A stretch of 64,000 bases of DNA from Christiangramia salexigens (GCF_001889005.1 NZ_CP018153.1:2772001-2836000), one strand, 5' to 3'; shown: positions 1 through 9,652, counted from the stretch's first letter. Numbers and translations are program-made. The notes: generated from the sequence alone by a model not told the origin.

Positions 1-526
1 ATTACTTTCTGCGCTCGCTGTAGGCCTGATGCTTACTTCATGTTTTAAGGATGTTGATTTTTCCCAATCTCAGAATATTGCCCTTAAACCAGATATTGAA
101 ACAGGACTCCTGTATTATCAATTAAACGAGAATGACTTTTTAGATTCCCAAACCAATAATTTTACTCCTGTAATAAGGGATACCGTAGACCTTGAATTTC
201 TGGATGATGATTATATTCAGGATGGGTTGATGTATGCAGAATTCAGGTTTCGGCATGAAAATACCTTTGATAATAGAATAAAAAGCAAGATCCGCTTTCT
301 TAATAAGAATGGTCGCACTGAATTTGAGGTGCTTTACGAAATTCCGGCCGGCTCTTATGAATTTCCCGGAGTTATTGATACCATCTTAGTCATGGAAGGA
401 GAGAATATAGAAAAAGTAAGACGTTCCTTTCCGATGGCGGTGGAACTGGAAATGATTGATGGTGGTGAAAAGATCAAAGGCGAACTGGGTTTTTCCTCAA
501 AAGCTCTTTTCAAATTTGAATTCTAA
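1..526 (+). CDS. Lipoprotein of unknown function, 5' end outside window
   Basis: The reading frame is open from base 2, and the residues before the first in-window ATG (base 29) are hydrophobic and end in the lipobox L-T-S-C, with the cysteine codon at 41-43. The true start is therefore upstream of the window and this is the end of a signal peptide. About 160 mature residues follow, starting CFKDVD, where charged residues just after the cysteine fit a surface-exported Bacteroidota lipoprotein. I recognise no domain. The next gene starts 1 nt after the stop, so the two are very likely cotranscribed and may act together in the outer membrane. Function unknown. Confidence 0.8.
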   Translation, partial: LLSALAVGLMLTSCFKDVDFSQSQNIALKPDIETGLLYYQLNENDFLDSQTNNFTPVIRDTVDLEFLDDDYIQDGLMYAEFRFRHENTFDNRIKSKIRFLNKNGRTEFEVLYEIPAGSYEFPGVIDTILVMEGENIEKVRRSFPMAVELEMIDGGEKIKGELGFSSKALFKFEF

Positions 527-527
527 T

Positions 528-1934
528 ATGTGGAGACTCGTATTTATAATTTCATTTCTTTCCATAGGCTTTTGCTTTGCGCAAAACAGACCGCTTTTGT
601 ATAATGTAGATGACTTACCTCAGGCTTTACTTCAAAATCCGGGGACCCGAATAGATTTTACAAAACATATAGGAATACCATTCTTTTCGCAAATTCATTT
701 ATTTGCCGGATCCACCGGAGTGACCGCCCATGATATTTTTAGCGACAGTAACCCAAATGTCAATCAGCGTGTACAGCGTGTTATGGGAAAGATTACGGCT
801 TCAGATTATTTTTCGGTGAATGAACAATTGGAAATACTTTCATTTGGATGGCAGGTAGGGCAAAAGGGCTATATCTCTACAGGTATTTATCAGGAGCTGG
901 ATATCTTTGCTTACTTTCCAAAGGATCCTGCTGTACTTGCTTTTGAAGGTAATGCAGATTATATAGGCCGAAATTTCGAATTTTCTGATGCTATTTTCAC
1001 GGGGGAAGTCCTAACCGTATATCACGTAGGTTTCAATTATAAGTTAGATGCAAAATTATCGGTAGGAGGTCGGGTAAAACTTTATTCCGGAATTTTTAAT
1101 GCAGAAAGTACCAATAATGGAGGTGTGTTTAGAACCGACAGAACCCCGGGTGGGCCTAATTTTTATCGGCATTCGCTGGAGGGGCTGGATATAGTAGTAA
1201 ATACTTCCGGCTACGCTTCCCTGAGGGACGAAAAAGATATGACAGTAGATAAGGCTGTTTCAGAATTATTAAGCAGATCCTTTTTTGGTCAAAATATAGG
1301 GATGGGAGTTGACGTTGGCTTCAATTACCGGGTCACTGAACAATTTGCTATTAATGCATCGATACAGGATCTGGGTTTGATGTCTCATCAGAAAGATGTT
1401 GAAAATGCACATTATTTCGGCTCTTATGAAACCGATGGTCTTGAGCCCTTGTTTCCCGAATTAGGGCCTAATGAAAGCACTATTCCCTATTGGGATATAT
1501 TTGAAGAGGAGCTGGATGTTAACCTAAGGGAAGAAACATTGTTTAATGAATATAATACCTGGAGGCCTTTTAAAGTAAATGCTTCAATCGAATTTGGAAC
1601 GGGTAAAGCTATTCTTCCCTGTGATTATCTAATTTTTAAAAAACCGAAGTATTCTAACCTCTTCGGAATGCTTTTTTCAGGTGTTAACAGGCCTAAAGGT
1701 CCAACTTACGGGGTTACGGCTTACTGGGATAGAAAAGTTACCGATCAAACTAGAGTAAGACTCGCTTACGGAATTGATGATTTTAGCCTGACCAAATTGG
1801 GTTTTATGGTATCATCCAGATTTAATAATTTTAATATCTATCTTGCAGCGAATGATCTGATAGGTTATACGAATCTGGCGAAAGCTAATTCAGCCTCACT
1901 GCAATTAGGAATGCAATTTATATTTAAAGACTAA
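528..1934 (+). CDS. DUF5723-type outer-membrane beta-barrel protein
   Basis: 468 residues. The start chosen is the ATG at 528, which opens a clear signal peptide (MWRLVFIISFLSIGFCFAQ). The longer frame from 456 would add a charged non-signal extension overlapping the preceding gene. After the signal comes NRPLLYNVDDLPQALLQNPG, then alternating aromatic/polar strands. The end carries LAKANSASLQLGMQFIF, a beta-strand ending in an aromatic as in outer-membrane barrels. This pattern matches the DUF5723 family of Flavobacteria. The start lies 1 nt after the upstream lipoprotein, and the stop overlaps the next ATG in TAATG, so translation is probably coupled. Exact role unknown. Confidence 0.85.
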   Translation: MWRLVFIISFLSIGFCFAQNRPLLYNVDDLPQALLQNPGTRIDFTKHIGIPFFSQIHLFAGSTGVTAHDIFSDSNPNVNQRVQRVMGKITASDYFSVNEQLEILSFGWQVGQKGYISTGIYQELDIFAYFPKDPAVLAFEGNADYIGRNFEFSDAIFTGEVLTVYHVGFNYKLDAKLSVGGRVKLYSGIFNAESTNNGGVFRTDRTPGGPNFYRHSLEGLDIVVNTSGYASLRDEKDMTVDKAVSELLSRSFFGQNIGMGVDVGFNYRVTEQFAINASIQDLGLMSHQKDVENAHYFGSYETDGLEPLFPELGPNESTIPYWDIFEEELDVNLREETLFNEYNTWRPFKVNASIEFGTGKAILPCDYLIFKKPKYSNLFGMLFSGVNRPKGPTYGVTAYWDRKVTDQTRVRLAYGIDDFSLTKLGFMVSSRFNNFNIYLAANDLIGYTNLAKANSASLQLGMQFIFKD

Positions 1935-2764
1935 TGAGAACTCTTCTAAGCATAATTTTATTTTTTGGAATGCTTAACTCGCTTTCAGCGCAGAATGTAA
2001 ATGATTATAAATATGTTCTGATTCCACAGACTTTTGAATTTACCGGCGAGATAGATGAATATAGATTGAATTCCCTTACCAAGTTCTTATTAGAAAAGGA
2101 AGGTTTTAATACCTATATGAAAACCGAGACCAAACCTGCAGATCTTGCTGAAAACCCTTGTAAAGCTCTCAATGCTTTGGTGCAGGACGCCTCGACAATG
2201 TTTGTTACCAAATTGATCCTAGTACTAGAGGATTGTTATGGTAAGGTGGTCTTTAAGAGTGAAGAGGGTAGAAGTAAGTCAAAGGATTTTAAAACTGCCT
2301 ACCATGAAGCATTAAGAGATGCTTTTATTTCTGTTGCCGAATTGGAATATAAGTATGAGGAAAGTACTGAGAAATCAAAGAAAACAAAGATCACTGCGTC
2401 TCCCGAAAAAGTAAAAGCTGATGAAGTTGTTAAAACTTCAAAAGAAAAAGATGCTGAGGTATTTGAAGTAACACCTACCGATGCAAAACCAAATACTGTT
2501 ACCGATTTTAAACACATGTTTGAGCATGCCGGAGAAAAATATCAGCTAAAACCATCAGATGAAGTATTAAGATTGTTTCAGGAAAATTCTCCGGAGCCAA
2601 TTGCTCTGTTGATTAAATCCAGTGACGGCAGAAGCTATATTTACAGATCACTTACAAATCAGGGTGTAGCGCACTTTGATTCAGAAAATGATCTTGTGAT
2701 AGAGATATTTAATGCCAGGGAAAACAAGAAAGAGACCCTGATATTTAATTCCTTAGATCAATAA
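1934..2764 (+). CDS. Secreted periplasmic protein of unknown function
   Basis: 276 residues with an N-terminal signal peptide (MRTLLSIILFFGMLNSLSAQ). Residues about 25-130 look like a compact alpha/beta domain. A lysine- and glutamate-rich linker follows at about 145-175, then a second folded region to the end. I recognise no family. The ATG overlaps the stop of the DUF5723 gene by one base, so this is the third gene of a probable envelope operon. Its 3' end overlaps the 3' end of rarA by 7 bp, and no terminator is visible at that junction. Confidence 0.75.
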   Translation: MRTLLSIILFFGMLNSLSAQNVNDYKYVLIPQTFEFTGEIDEYRLNSLTKFLLEKEGFNTYMKTETKPADLAENPCKALNALVQDASTMFVTKLILVLEDCYGKVVFKSEEGRSKSKDFKTAYHEALRDAFISVAELEYKYEESTEKSKKTKITASPEKVKADEVVKTSKEKDAEVFEVTPTDAKPNTVTDFKHMFEHAGEKYQLKPSDEVLRLFQENSPEPIALLIKSSDGRSYIYRSLTNQGVAHFDSENDLVIEIFNARENKKETLIFNSLDQ

Positions 2765-4032
2765 CCATATTTGGTCTTCCATCTCTTTCTTAAAAATTCC
2801 CTTTGGGCATTTTCCCTTTGATTATTACCGGGTTGATAAAGAGTTGTGTTTTTAATTTCATCGGGTAAGAACTCCGCTGCAACAAAATTTCCTTCGTGAT
2901 TATGAGCATATTTATATTCTTTGCCATATCCCAGGTCTTTCATAAGTTTAGTTGGTGCATTTCTAATCGCGAGTGGGACTGAAAGATTACCGGTCTTTTT
3001 AACCAACCTCTGCGCTTCGTTGATCGCCATATAGGATGCGTTGCTTTTCGCCGAGGTCGCTAAATAGGTGACACATTGTGAAAGGATGATTCTAGCTTCC
3101 GGATAACCTATAGTATTTACTGCCTGAAAAGCATTGTTAGCAATGACAAGAGCTGTTGGATTAGCATTTCCTATATCCTCACTCGCAAGGATCAAAAGGC
3201 GTCTAGCGATGAATTTTACATCCTCACCTCCTTCTATCATCCTGGCAAGCCAGTAAATTGCTGCATTAGGATCACTTCCTCTAATGGATTTAATAAAAGC
3301 AGAAATGATGTCATAGTGCTGCTCCCCGGTTTTATCATATAGTACTGTATTCTGTTGCACCTTAGAAAGTACCAGCTCATTAGTGATCTCTACATTTATA
3401 TCTTCTGACGTTACCAAAAGCTCAAATATGTTCAGTAGTTTTCTCGCGTCACCACCGCTTAACCTCAATAAAGCCTCGGTTTCCTTAAGCTTAACCTTTT
3501 TTGCGGCAATCACTTTGTCTTCTCTTATCGCTCTTTCAAGCAGATCATTCAGATCCTGTTTGGAAAAGGGTTTTAAAATATAAACCTGACACCTTGAGAG
3601 CAATGCCGAAATCACTTCAAAACTTGGATTTTCAGTGGTGGCACCTATAAGGGTTACCCAGCCTTTTTCTACAGCACCGAGTAACGAATCCTGCTGTGAT
3701 TTACTGAATCTATGAATTTCATCTATGAACAGGATAGGGCTTTTTGTAGTAAAAAGACCATCGCTTTTCTTTGCTTTTTCAATAACCTCACGAACATCCT
3801 TAACACCACTGCTAATTGCACTTAACGTAAAAAATGGTCTTCCGGACTCTGATGCGATGATATTCGCTAAGGTGGTTTTTCCTACTCCGGGAGGCCCCCA
3901 AAAGATCATGGAAGGGATTATTCCTTGCGTGATCTGCTGTCTTAAAGCGCCGTTTTTCCCAATAAGGTGATGTTGACTTAAATAGTCTTCGAGTGTTTTT
4001 GGGCGAAGTCTTTCAGCCAGAGGTTGATTCAT
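2758..4032 (-). CDS. rarA: Replication-associated recombination protein A (AAA+ ATPase)
   Basis: 424 residues, the normal length for RarA/MgsA. This clamp-loader-like AAA+ ATPase acts at stalled replication forks and interacts with SSB. Walker A GPPGVGKT is at residues 46-53, Walker B LFIDEIHR at 101-108, and the sensor segment GATTENPSF near 130-138. The C-terminal half has the family signatures [15 protein letters not shown] and the [20 protein letters not shown] segment. It stands alone on the minus strand between two plus-strand genes. The start ATG at 4032 gives the canonical N-terminus with [11 protein letters not shown]. Confidence 0.97.
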   Translation of the reverse strand: MNQPLAERLRPKTLEDYLSQHHLIGKNGALRQQITQGIIPSMIFWGPPGVGKTTLANIIASESGRPFFTLSAISSGVKDVREVIEKAKKSDGLFTTKSPILFIDEIHRFSKSQQDSLLGAVEKGWVTLIGATTENPSFEVISALLSRCQVYILKPFSKQDLNDLLERAIREDKVIAAKKVKLKETEALLRLSGGDARKLLNIFELLVTSEDINVEITNELVLSKVQQNTVLYDKTGEQHYDIISAFIKSIRGSDPNAAIYWLARMIEGGEDVKFIARRLLILASEDIGNANPTALVIANNAFQAVNTIGYPEARIILSQCVTYLATSAKSNASYMAINEAQRLVKKTGNLSVPLAIRNAPTKLMKDLGYGKEYKYAHNHEGNFVAAEFLPDEIKNTTLYQPGNNQRENAQREFLRKRWKTKYGY

Positions 4033-4055
4033 AGCAATTATTTAAATGACAGTTT

Positions 4056-4084
4056 AGCATCCGGTAGAGTTTGGATGCTTTTTT
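4056..4084 (+). terminator. Plus-strand intrinsic terminator in the rarA/rhomboid divergent gap
   Basis: An AGCATCC arm (4056-4062) pairs with GGATGCT (4073-4079), followed by a run of six T (4079-4084). The U-tract exists only for plus-strand transcription. No plus-strand gene ends here, so it would stop transcripts running antisense through rarA from the 1-2764 operon, or attenuate the rhomboid gene. Confidence 0.6.
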
Positions 4085-4111
4085 GTAATATTAATTAAAA
4101 TTGAAGAAAAT

Positions 4112-4843
4112 TTGAAAGCATCAAGTCCTTTTGTTTTTACCACGGGAACTATCGGTTATCCTATATTATTTGTAATGCTCATTTGGATCGTATTCTGGGC
4201 TGAAGTACGCTTTAATGTCAGTTTCAATAGCTTTGGTGTTAGACCCGGCGAGATCAAAGGCTTGCGAGGTATTCTTTTTTCTCCATTTATTCATTCAGAT
4301 ATTAAACATTTGTTTAATAATACGATCCCCTTATTTGTCCTGTCTCTGGCCTTATTTTATTTCTACAGACCCATTAGCTGGAAAATCCTTATAATTGGTC
4401 TTCTGGCTACGGGATTGCTTACATGGGTTATAGGCAGGCCTTCTAATCATATAGGTGCCAGTGGGATCATTTATTTACTTGCCTCCTTTTTATTTTTCAA
4501 AGGTATATTTTCAAAATTCTACAGGCTGGTAGCTTTGTCCTTTGGTGTGGTCTTTCTCTATGGAGGTCTAATCTGGTATGTGGCTCCGGTAGATCCTTCA
4601 ATTTCCTGGGAAGGGCATTTATCAGGCCTTATAACCGGAATTGTGCTCTCTCTGATCTTTCGCAATAATATTGCGCAGCCTCCAAAATATGCATGGCAGG
4701 AGCCTGATTATTCAGAAGAGGATGATCCTTTTATGAGGCATTTCGATGAAAATGGTAATTTCATTGAATCCTTACCTGAAGAGGAGGAGACTTCTGAAAC
4801 TGAGTATCATTATATTTACAAGGAAAAACCGGACAAGGATTAA
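4112..4843 (+). CDS. Rhomboid-family intramembrane serine protease
   Basis: 243 residues, polytopic inner-membrane protein. The catalytic dyad is visible: Ser117 in GASG (115-118) and His169 in WEGHLSG. The upstream motif HSDIKHLFNN (61-70) matches the conserved H-x-x-x-N helix region. About six membrane helices precede an acidic cytoplasmic tail (PDYSEEDDPFMRHFDE). The start is a TTG at 4112; the first in-frame ATG is Met22 at 4175 and would cut into the first membrane helix, so TTG is preferred. The stop shares a TTAA tetranucleotide with the stop of convergent rlmB. Substrate unknown. Confidence 0.9.
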   Translation: MKASSPFVFTTGTIGYPILFVMLIWIVFWAEVRFNVSFNSFGVRPGEIKGLRGILFSPFIHSDIKHLFNNTIPLFVLSLALFYFYRPISWKILIIGLLATGLLTWVIGRPSNHIGASGIIYLLASFLFFKGIFSKFYRLVALSFGVVFLYGGLIWYVAPVDPSISWEGHLSGLITGIVLSLIFRNNIAQPPKYAWQEPDYSEEDDPFMRHFDENGNFIESLPEEEETSETEYHYIYKEKPDKD

Positions 4844-5574
4844 GTTCGCTGCCTTACAGCTTCATATAGGAAAGCGCCACATGCTACCGACACATTTAAG
4901 GAAGCAATACTGCCAAGCATAGGTAATTTTGCTTTGTAATCTACTGTTTTAAGAATAGAACTGGAAACTCCTTTGGCTTCATCCCCCATAATAATAGCTG
5001 CAGGTTGTTTGAAATCTACATCATAGACCAGGTCTTCCGTTTTCTCTGTGGCAGCTATGATTTTAATATCGTAGGTCTGTAGAAAGAAAAGGGCGTCTTT
5101 AATATGATTTACCTTACAAATAGGAACATTAAAAACCGCTCCGGCTGAAGTTTTAACCGTATCTGCATTAATAGGTGCAGAACCTTTTTCCTGAATAATA
5201 ATACCCGTTACTCCGCAGCATTCTGCAGTCCTTATTATAGCTCCAAAGTTTCTTACATCGGTCACACCATCCAGCATTAAGAATAATGGGGTAGTAGTGG
5301 AGTCTTCTGTGATCTTCATAAATTGTTCTAGACTTACGAATTCTACCGGAGATATATTGGCAACCACACCCTGGTGATTTCCCTTGCTTAATTTGTTTAA
5401 TTTTTCAATCGGGACATAAGAAATATTAATATTGGCATCCCTAAGGTGTCGGTTCAATTCCTGAAAAAGTGATCCGGAAAGTCCTTTTTGTATAAAAACC
5501 TTTTCAATGGCTTTGCCGCTTTCAATAGCTTCAATTACGGCTCTTATTCCAAAAATTCTAGTGGTTTCTTGCAT
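4840..5574 (-). CDS. rlmB: 23S rRNA (guanosine-2'-O)-methyltransferase, RlmB/TrmH type
   Basis: 244 residues, the usual size of SpoU/TrmH-family RlmB, which methylates the ribose of G2251 in the 23S rRNA peptidyl-transferase region using S-adenosylmethionine. An N-terminal substrate-binding domain (1-75) precedes the knotted SPOUT fold. Motif 1, DGVTDVRNFGAIIRTA, is at 102-117, motif 2, IMGDEAKGVS, at 195-204, and motif 3, IASLNVSVA, at 223-231. The assignment to RlmB rather than another SpoU enzyme rests on length and overall pattern. It has its own promoter-like element upstream. Confidence 0.9.
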   Translation of the reverse strand: MQETTRIFGIRAVIEAIESGKAIEKVFIQKGLSGSLFQELNRHLRDANINISYVPIEKLNKLSKGNHQGVVANISPVEFVSLEQFMKITEDSTTTPLFLMLDGVTDVRNFGAIIRTAECCGVTGIIIQEKGSAPINADTVKTSAGAVFNVPICKVNHIKDALFFLQTYDIKIIAATEKTEDLVYDVDFKQPAAIIMGDEAKGVSSSILKTVDYKAKLPMLGSIASLNVSVACGAFLYEAVRQRT

Positions 5575-5595
5575 AAATCAATTCAAAATATGCGT

Positions 5596-5603
5596 CAAAA
5601 GTA
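5596..5603 (-). promoter_or_regulatory. Bacteroidota -7 promoter element of rlmB
   Basis: On the minus strand this reads TACTTTTG, a perfect TAnnTTTG -7 box of the Bacteroidota housekeeping sigma factor, 21 nt upstream of the rlmB ATG. No clear TTG -33 element is seen. Confidence 0.5.
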
Positions 5604-5626
5604 ATACTTATCATTCGCTTTTGAGA

Positions 5627-6931
5627 CTATAAATCCAGATTTAAGTTTTGGATAGCCTGAGAATTTATGTGGTAGGGATACATTCTCCAATAGAATCCTT
5701 CGCCTTCAAATTGCCATAAAACCTCGCCTTCTCGGTTTACCTCCCATGCTCCAGAAGAGCCAATGGAAATCAATACGTTATCATTGGAAAGAAGTTCTGC
5801 GCCCGAGACTTTTTCGGAATAAAGATCTTCTCTTGTAAATTCCCAGATGAGCTTAGGTTCATTATCATTATTTGAATTTAATTTAAAGGTATCAGGTAAT
5901 TCGAATTCAAAAACTGAAGACTGCTGAATATTGTTCCCATTCATAAATAGTAGCATGTTCGTTTTTTCTCCATTTTGAATGAGATTAGGGTAGTGGTTGT
6001 TGTGAAATAATCGGGACCCGGCAGTATTCTTGTATGCTTCAGGGTTACCGAATCTATAAACCAGATCACCACCCTTTCCAAAATTGCCTCCAGTAGCTGT
6101 ACTTGCCTCTTGCGTAGTTGTGCTATGGTCTATCACCCAAACCTCACTATAAAAATTTACGCTGAGGTAGATGAGGTCTTTATACGGATCATAGCTAATT
6201 CCATTAGCATGCATAATATCCCCGTTCTCGACAATATTATAATTGATATCTATTTTTCCGGGAGATTCGCTGATATTACCAAAGTTTTCCTTTTCAGGGT
6301 CCTGATCCTGTATGATGTGATCCCATGAATTCCATCGCCATACGACTTCCTTGCTGTTAGGATTATATTCATAAATGCTTTCGGGAAAAATGGCTGAATT
6401 ACCAGTGTAACCGGCGTTTTCAGCATCTTCTAATGTTTTTTTGATCCAGACGATCATAAGCACATTACCATTTGGTAGCATTTCTACATCATGATGCGCT
6501 ATTTCATTGACACTGGAAAGGTTGTACTCCCAGTCTATACTGAAATCCGGATTGATTAATTGAATTTTGCCCCCATAACCTCCAAAGGGTATTTTGGGTT
6601 CCGGAGCCTGAAGAATTGCTAATAATTGACCATTATCCAGTAATTCGCAATCATTCCCGATTGGATGTTCCAGTTCCCATTCAAATTCGATCTCTGCCTT
6701 CTTGTTCATCAAGTAGACACGATCGTTTTTGGCATCGTTTACAAGGAAAAGATGATCTTGTATTCCTTCAGTTTTATTGGTTAGAATATTTCCGACAATT
6801 TCTTTTTCGACGATTTCAGGTGGTATTTCTTCTTTTTCTTCCTTGGGTTGGGTGTTGGTGATCTCATCATCGGAACAACTTAATATTAAAATGAAAAATA
6901 GTAGTAATAAACCTGATCCATAGATTTTCAT
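5627..6931 (-). CDS. Arylsulfotransferase (ASST)-like lipoprotein
   Basis: 434 residues. The signal peptide ends in LILSC, with Cys19 followed by SDDE, fitting a surface-exported lipoprotein. A short acidic, proline-rich linker leads to a beta-propeller-like body with the ASST-family segment HHDVEMLPNGNVLMI at about 146-160 and later IMHANGISYDP, HNNHYPN and LISIGSSGAWEVNREGEVLW, where propeller blades end in a Trp. Family members transfer sulfate between phenolic compounds or are annotated from structure only, so activity here is not proven. It sits downstream of the last Sus unit but behind a strong terminator, suggesting separate transcription. Confidence 0.75.
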   Translation of the reverse strand: MKIYGSGLLLLFFILILSCSDDEITNTQPKEEKEEIPPEIVEKEIVGNILTNKTEGIQDHLFLVNDAKNDRVYLMNKKAEIEFEWELEHPIGNDCELLDNGQLLAILQAPEPKIPFGGYGGKIQLINPDFSIDWEYNLSSVNEIAHHDVEMLPNGNVLMIVWIKKTLEDAENAGYTGNSAIFPESIYEYNPNSKEVVWRWNSWDHIIQDQDPEKENFGNISESPGKIDINYNIVENGDIMHANGISYDPYKDLIYLSVNFYSEVWVIDHSTTTQEASTATGGNFGKGGDLVYRFGNPEAYKNTAGSRLFHNNHYPNLIQNGEKTNMLLFMNGNNIQQSSVFEFELPDTFKLNSNNDNEPKLIWEFTREDLYSEKVSGAELLSNDNVLISIGSSGAWEVNREGEVLWQFEGEGFYWRMYPYHINSQAIQNLNLDL

Positions 6932-6966
6932 AATAAATGCTATTGGGTGTACTAAAAATAATAAAA

Positions 6967-6990
6967 AAACACCTCCAATTGGAGGTGTTT
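6967..6990 (-). terminator. Perfect palindromic terminator after Sus locus 1
   Basis: A 24-bp perfect inverted repeat with arms AAACACCTCC and GGAGGTGTTT around AATT, flanked by A and T runs on both sides. It ends the minus-strand susC1-susD1-lipoprotein transcript just before the ASST-like gene, and would work in either direction. Confidence 0.85.
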
Positions 6991-7027
6991 TTAAATTTAA
7001 GTTAGTAGTGTATTTATTAAAAACTGG

Positions 7028-7960
7028 CTATTGTTTTTCAAATTTCAATTCAACATTGTATGGAGATACTCCACAACCACCATCATCTACAAAATCCTGG
7101 AATTTTAGTGTAAATGAGCTGTCGTCATCAATGTCAAATGGTGTTGCTGCAACTGCTCCCTGACCGAAAGCAATAGAACCACCACAACCTATTCCGGTGG
7201 AGTTTCTTATCACTGAAACCTCAGTACACACAAATTCAAATTGTAATGTCACGCCGAAACCATAATTTGATAACCATGCAATATCAACTTGTCTTTTTGT
7301 TGAGGTAGAGGCTGAAACATTTGCAGTGAATTCAGCACTGGTAAAGTCTCCGAAAGGCTGATCAAATCCTTCTACAAGAGTCACTTTATATTGCCCAGTG
7401 AACTGATCATCTTCTAATGGACAACCTACAGTTACATTGTAACGGAAAGGTGAACTAAAGAATAATCCGCTTAAGTTACCTCCACTGTTTTGCGCAGTAT
7501 ATGTTGCACCATTAGTTAAGTTAACTGCTAATCTAAATCTAAATTGGTCACCAGGTACCAGATCAGCTTCGTCTACACCTAGTGCACTAAGTGATTCCTG
7601 AGCGGTAACCTTTAGATTATATCTCGGTAATCCGTTTTCACCTGTAGTGAATTCTGAAGCCGAAATGGATTTAACGAATACTTCACTTACATCGTCATCA
7701 CCGTTCCCATCGCGATACGCAACGTAAACATCCATGGATTCTAGTTCTTCCCCATCCTGAGCGTCACTCTCTTCTACAATTACAGAGAACTCGGCAGTAT
7801 CCAGGTTAAGGAAGTCATAACCACCGGAGACAACTTCTATAGTTCTTAAGAAAGCCCCGGTTTCCAGATTCTGGACCTGCAGAGCGATCTTGTCTTCATT
7901 TTCACAGCCTACACTAAGTACTGCGAGAAATGCTACTAAAAATATCTTTATATTCTTCAT
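7028..7960 (-). CDS. SusE/SusF-position surface lipoprotein, unknown ligand
   Basis: 310 residues. The signal peptide ends LSVGC, and the cysteine is followed by ENED, a good lipoprotein surface-export signal. The mature part is beta-rich, with two probable Ig-like sandwich regions: about 30-165 (acidic, YRDGNGDDDVSEV), and a C-terminal region starting with VGCPLEDDQFTGQYKV at about 178-193. Third gene after susC1 and susD1, 18 bp downstream of susD1, the usual slot for an accessory ligand-binding lipoprotein. I do not recognise a specific family, and no catalytic motif is visible. Confidence 0.7.
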   Translation of the reverse strand: MKNIKIFLVAFLAVLSVGCENEDKIALQVQNLETGAFLRTIEVVSGGYDFLNLDTAEFSVIVEESDAQDGEELESMDVYVAYRDGNGDDDVSEVFVKSISASEFTTGENGLPRYNLKVTAQESLSALGVDEADLVPGDQFRFRLAVNLTNGATYTAQNSGGNLSGLFFSSPFRYNVTVGCPLEDDQFTGQYKVTLVEGFDQPFGDFTSAEFTANVSASTSTKRQVDIAWLSNYGFGVTLQFEFVCTEVSVIRNSTGIGCGGSIAFGQGAVAATPFDIDDDSSFTLKFQDFVDDGGCGVSPYNVELKFEKQ

Positions 7961-7978
7961 TTTATCTTTTTTTTTGAA

Positions 7979-9652
7979 TTAATCACATGCGTTTGTATCC
8001 CAGAAAACAGGAACTCTGTGATCTGCTTTTTGATCTACGTTGATGTTCTGCTCAACTAATTCATTTGGATATAGGAATGATCTGATAAATCCACCATTAG
8101 GAATAATTAGTGTTGGCTGAAGTTTAGTTGGGTTACAGGTTCTTCTGTAAGTGTTATAAGCTTCAACACCGTTTCCAAACAGGGCTATGAAGTATTGCTT
8201 AACAATGATATCAAGCTTAGCCTCTTCAGTGGCTGCAGCATCATAATTAGATAATACCTGGTTTACATATGCGTCGATTTGATCCTGAGTAGGAACAAAG
8301 TCTTCATCCGCTACAGGAGCTCCAAAGCTCATTACCTTCTGAATAGATGTTCTCATTCCAGATTCAAGATATTCTCTTGCGTCACCAGTAGTTCCCAAAG
8401 TAAGGGCAGATTCAGCTAACATGAAATCAGTAAATGAAGCCAGCATGATCGGTGAAATACCCGCTCCCTGTAGTCCAATGTCTCTTCCTGATACGGCAGA
8501 GCCTTCATTGGCATCAAATTTACCTCCAACAGGATATACACCCCAAGCAGTTCTTAAACCGCCGTCTGGTGGAATACCGTCATTATCTCCATGATCTCTA
8601 CCCCAGTAACCTGCAGTTGGATCTCCAGACCCATTGAAGTTAGCTGCGTAGCAGAAAGGATAGTCGTCAAGGTCATAATGAGATGGTGCTTCCTGACTGA
8701 TACATTCTGCTTCCTGATCATTTTCAGTCATAGTAGCCGACTGACGGTAGAAGTAGTAACGTGTTCTTGGATCTGGAAGGTCTTTCTCAAATGCCATGTA
8801 ATACATGTAAGAGTTAGACATATAGTCTGCAACATCTGCAGCAACATCAAAGTTTCTTGCAAATATTGGGTGTCTACTGTCTGGGTTTGCGTCTACTGAA
8901 GAATAATTGAATTGGAAATCTTCAGAAGTCTCATCGATATAATTACCGCTGCTAACAATCGCGTTGATCTTAGATGCAACACTATTGTCTACCAATCTGG
9001 TTTGCACATACATCTTTAATTTAAGTGTATTTGCTAAAGCGATCCATTTATCCTCGTTTCCGTTATAATAAAGGTCGTTTGTTGGTAATGCTAATTCATC
9101 TTTACCAAAATCAGCAATAGCTTCATCTAATAAAACTTCCATTGCTGCATAGATCTCTTGTCCTGGATCTACATTTGGATTAGTGAAGTTAACACCGTCC
9201 AATGCTTCAGAATAAGGTACATCACCAAAGTAATCTACTAAAGATAGCATTACATAGGCTTCGATAACTTTTGAAATACCGATATGAGTATAAAGCTCTT
9301 CTGCTTCTGCATTTTCTCTTAAGGCTCTGGCATCTGCAATGATATCTGCATATGCTACCGAATAAGGGAAATCAAATTGTGATGCTAAATAGGCGTTGCT
9401 ATAAAGCGGTCCAAACATGTGAAGCATTCTAGTTACTTCCATACCTTCTTCGGTAATGGCTTCAAAATAAGATGCCAGATCTACCTGAATGCTGTTAAGG
9501 TAGAAATCTGTATCAGCAGTATTTGGAGCCAGAGCATTCGGATTATCTAGAATCTCTAATTCCGTGGTTTCGCAGGAATTCGCACTTACCAGAACAAGGG
9601 CTAAGGCGAAAACCTTGATAACTGATTGTTTTATCTGTTTATACATGATCAT
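7979..9652 (-). CDS. SusD/RagB-family substrate-binding lipoprotein (locus 1)
   Basis: 557 residues. The signal peptide ends SANSC, followed by ETTE. The body is the alpha-helical TPR-like fold of the SusD-like_2 type: DFYLNSIQVDLASYFEAITE near the start, then VIEAYVMLSLVDYFGDVPYSEAL, which is the SusD signature helix pair with FGDVPYSEA. SusD proteins sit on top of their SusC partner and capture ligand at the cell surface. The start could be Met1 or Met3 (MIMYKQ). The gene begins 16 nt after the stop of susC1. At 557 residues it is longer than the other two SusD proteins here (478-481), with extra material around residues 300-400. Ligand unknown, with no carbohydrate-active enzyme adjacent. 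Confidence 0.93.
   Translation of the reverse strand: MIMYKQIKQSVIKVFALALVLVSANSCETTELEILDNPNALAPNTADTDFYLNSIQVDLASYFEAITEEGMEVTRMLHMFGPLYSNAYLASQFDFPYSVAYADIIADARALRENAEAEELYTHIGISKVIEAYVMLSLVDYFGDVPYSEALDGVNFTNPNVDPGQEIYAAMEVLLDEAIADFGKDELALPTNDLYYNGNEDKWIALANTLKLKMYVQTRLVDNSVASKINAIVSSGNYIDETSEDFQFNYSSVDANPDSRHPIFARNFDVAADVADYMSNSYMYYMAFEKDLPDPRTRYYFYRQSATMTENDQEAECISQEAPSHYDLDDYPFCYAANFNGSGDPTAGYWGRDHGDNDGIPPDGGLRTAWGVYPVGGKFDANEGSAVSGRDIGLQGAGISPIMLASFTDFMLAESALTLGTTGDAREYLESGMRTSIQKVMSFGAPVADEDFVPTQDQIDAYVNQVLSNYDAAATEEAKLDIIVKQYFIALFGNGVEAYNTYRRTCNPTKLQPTLIIPNGGFIRSFLYPNELVEQNINVDQKADHRVPVFWDTNACD

Noticed and set aside
456..527. Longer N-terminus for the DUF5723 gene
   Set aside because: It overlaps the preceding lipoprotein and puts charged residues ahead of a clear signal peptide that starts at 528.
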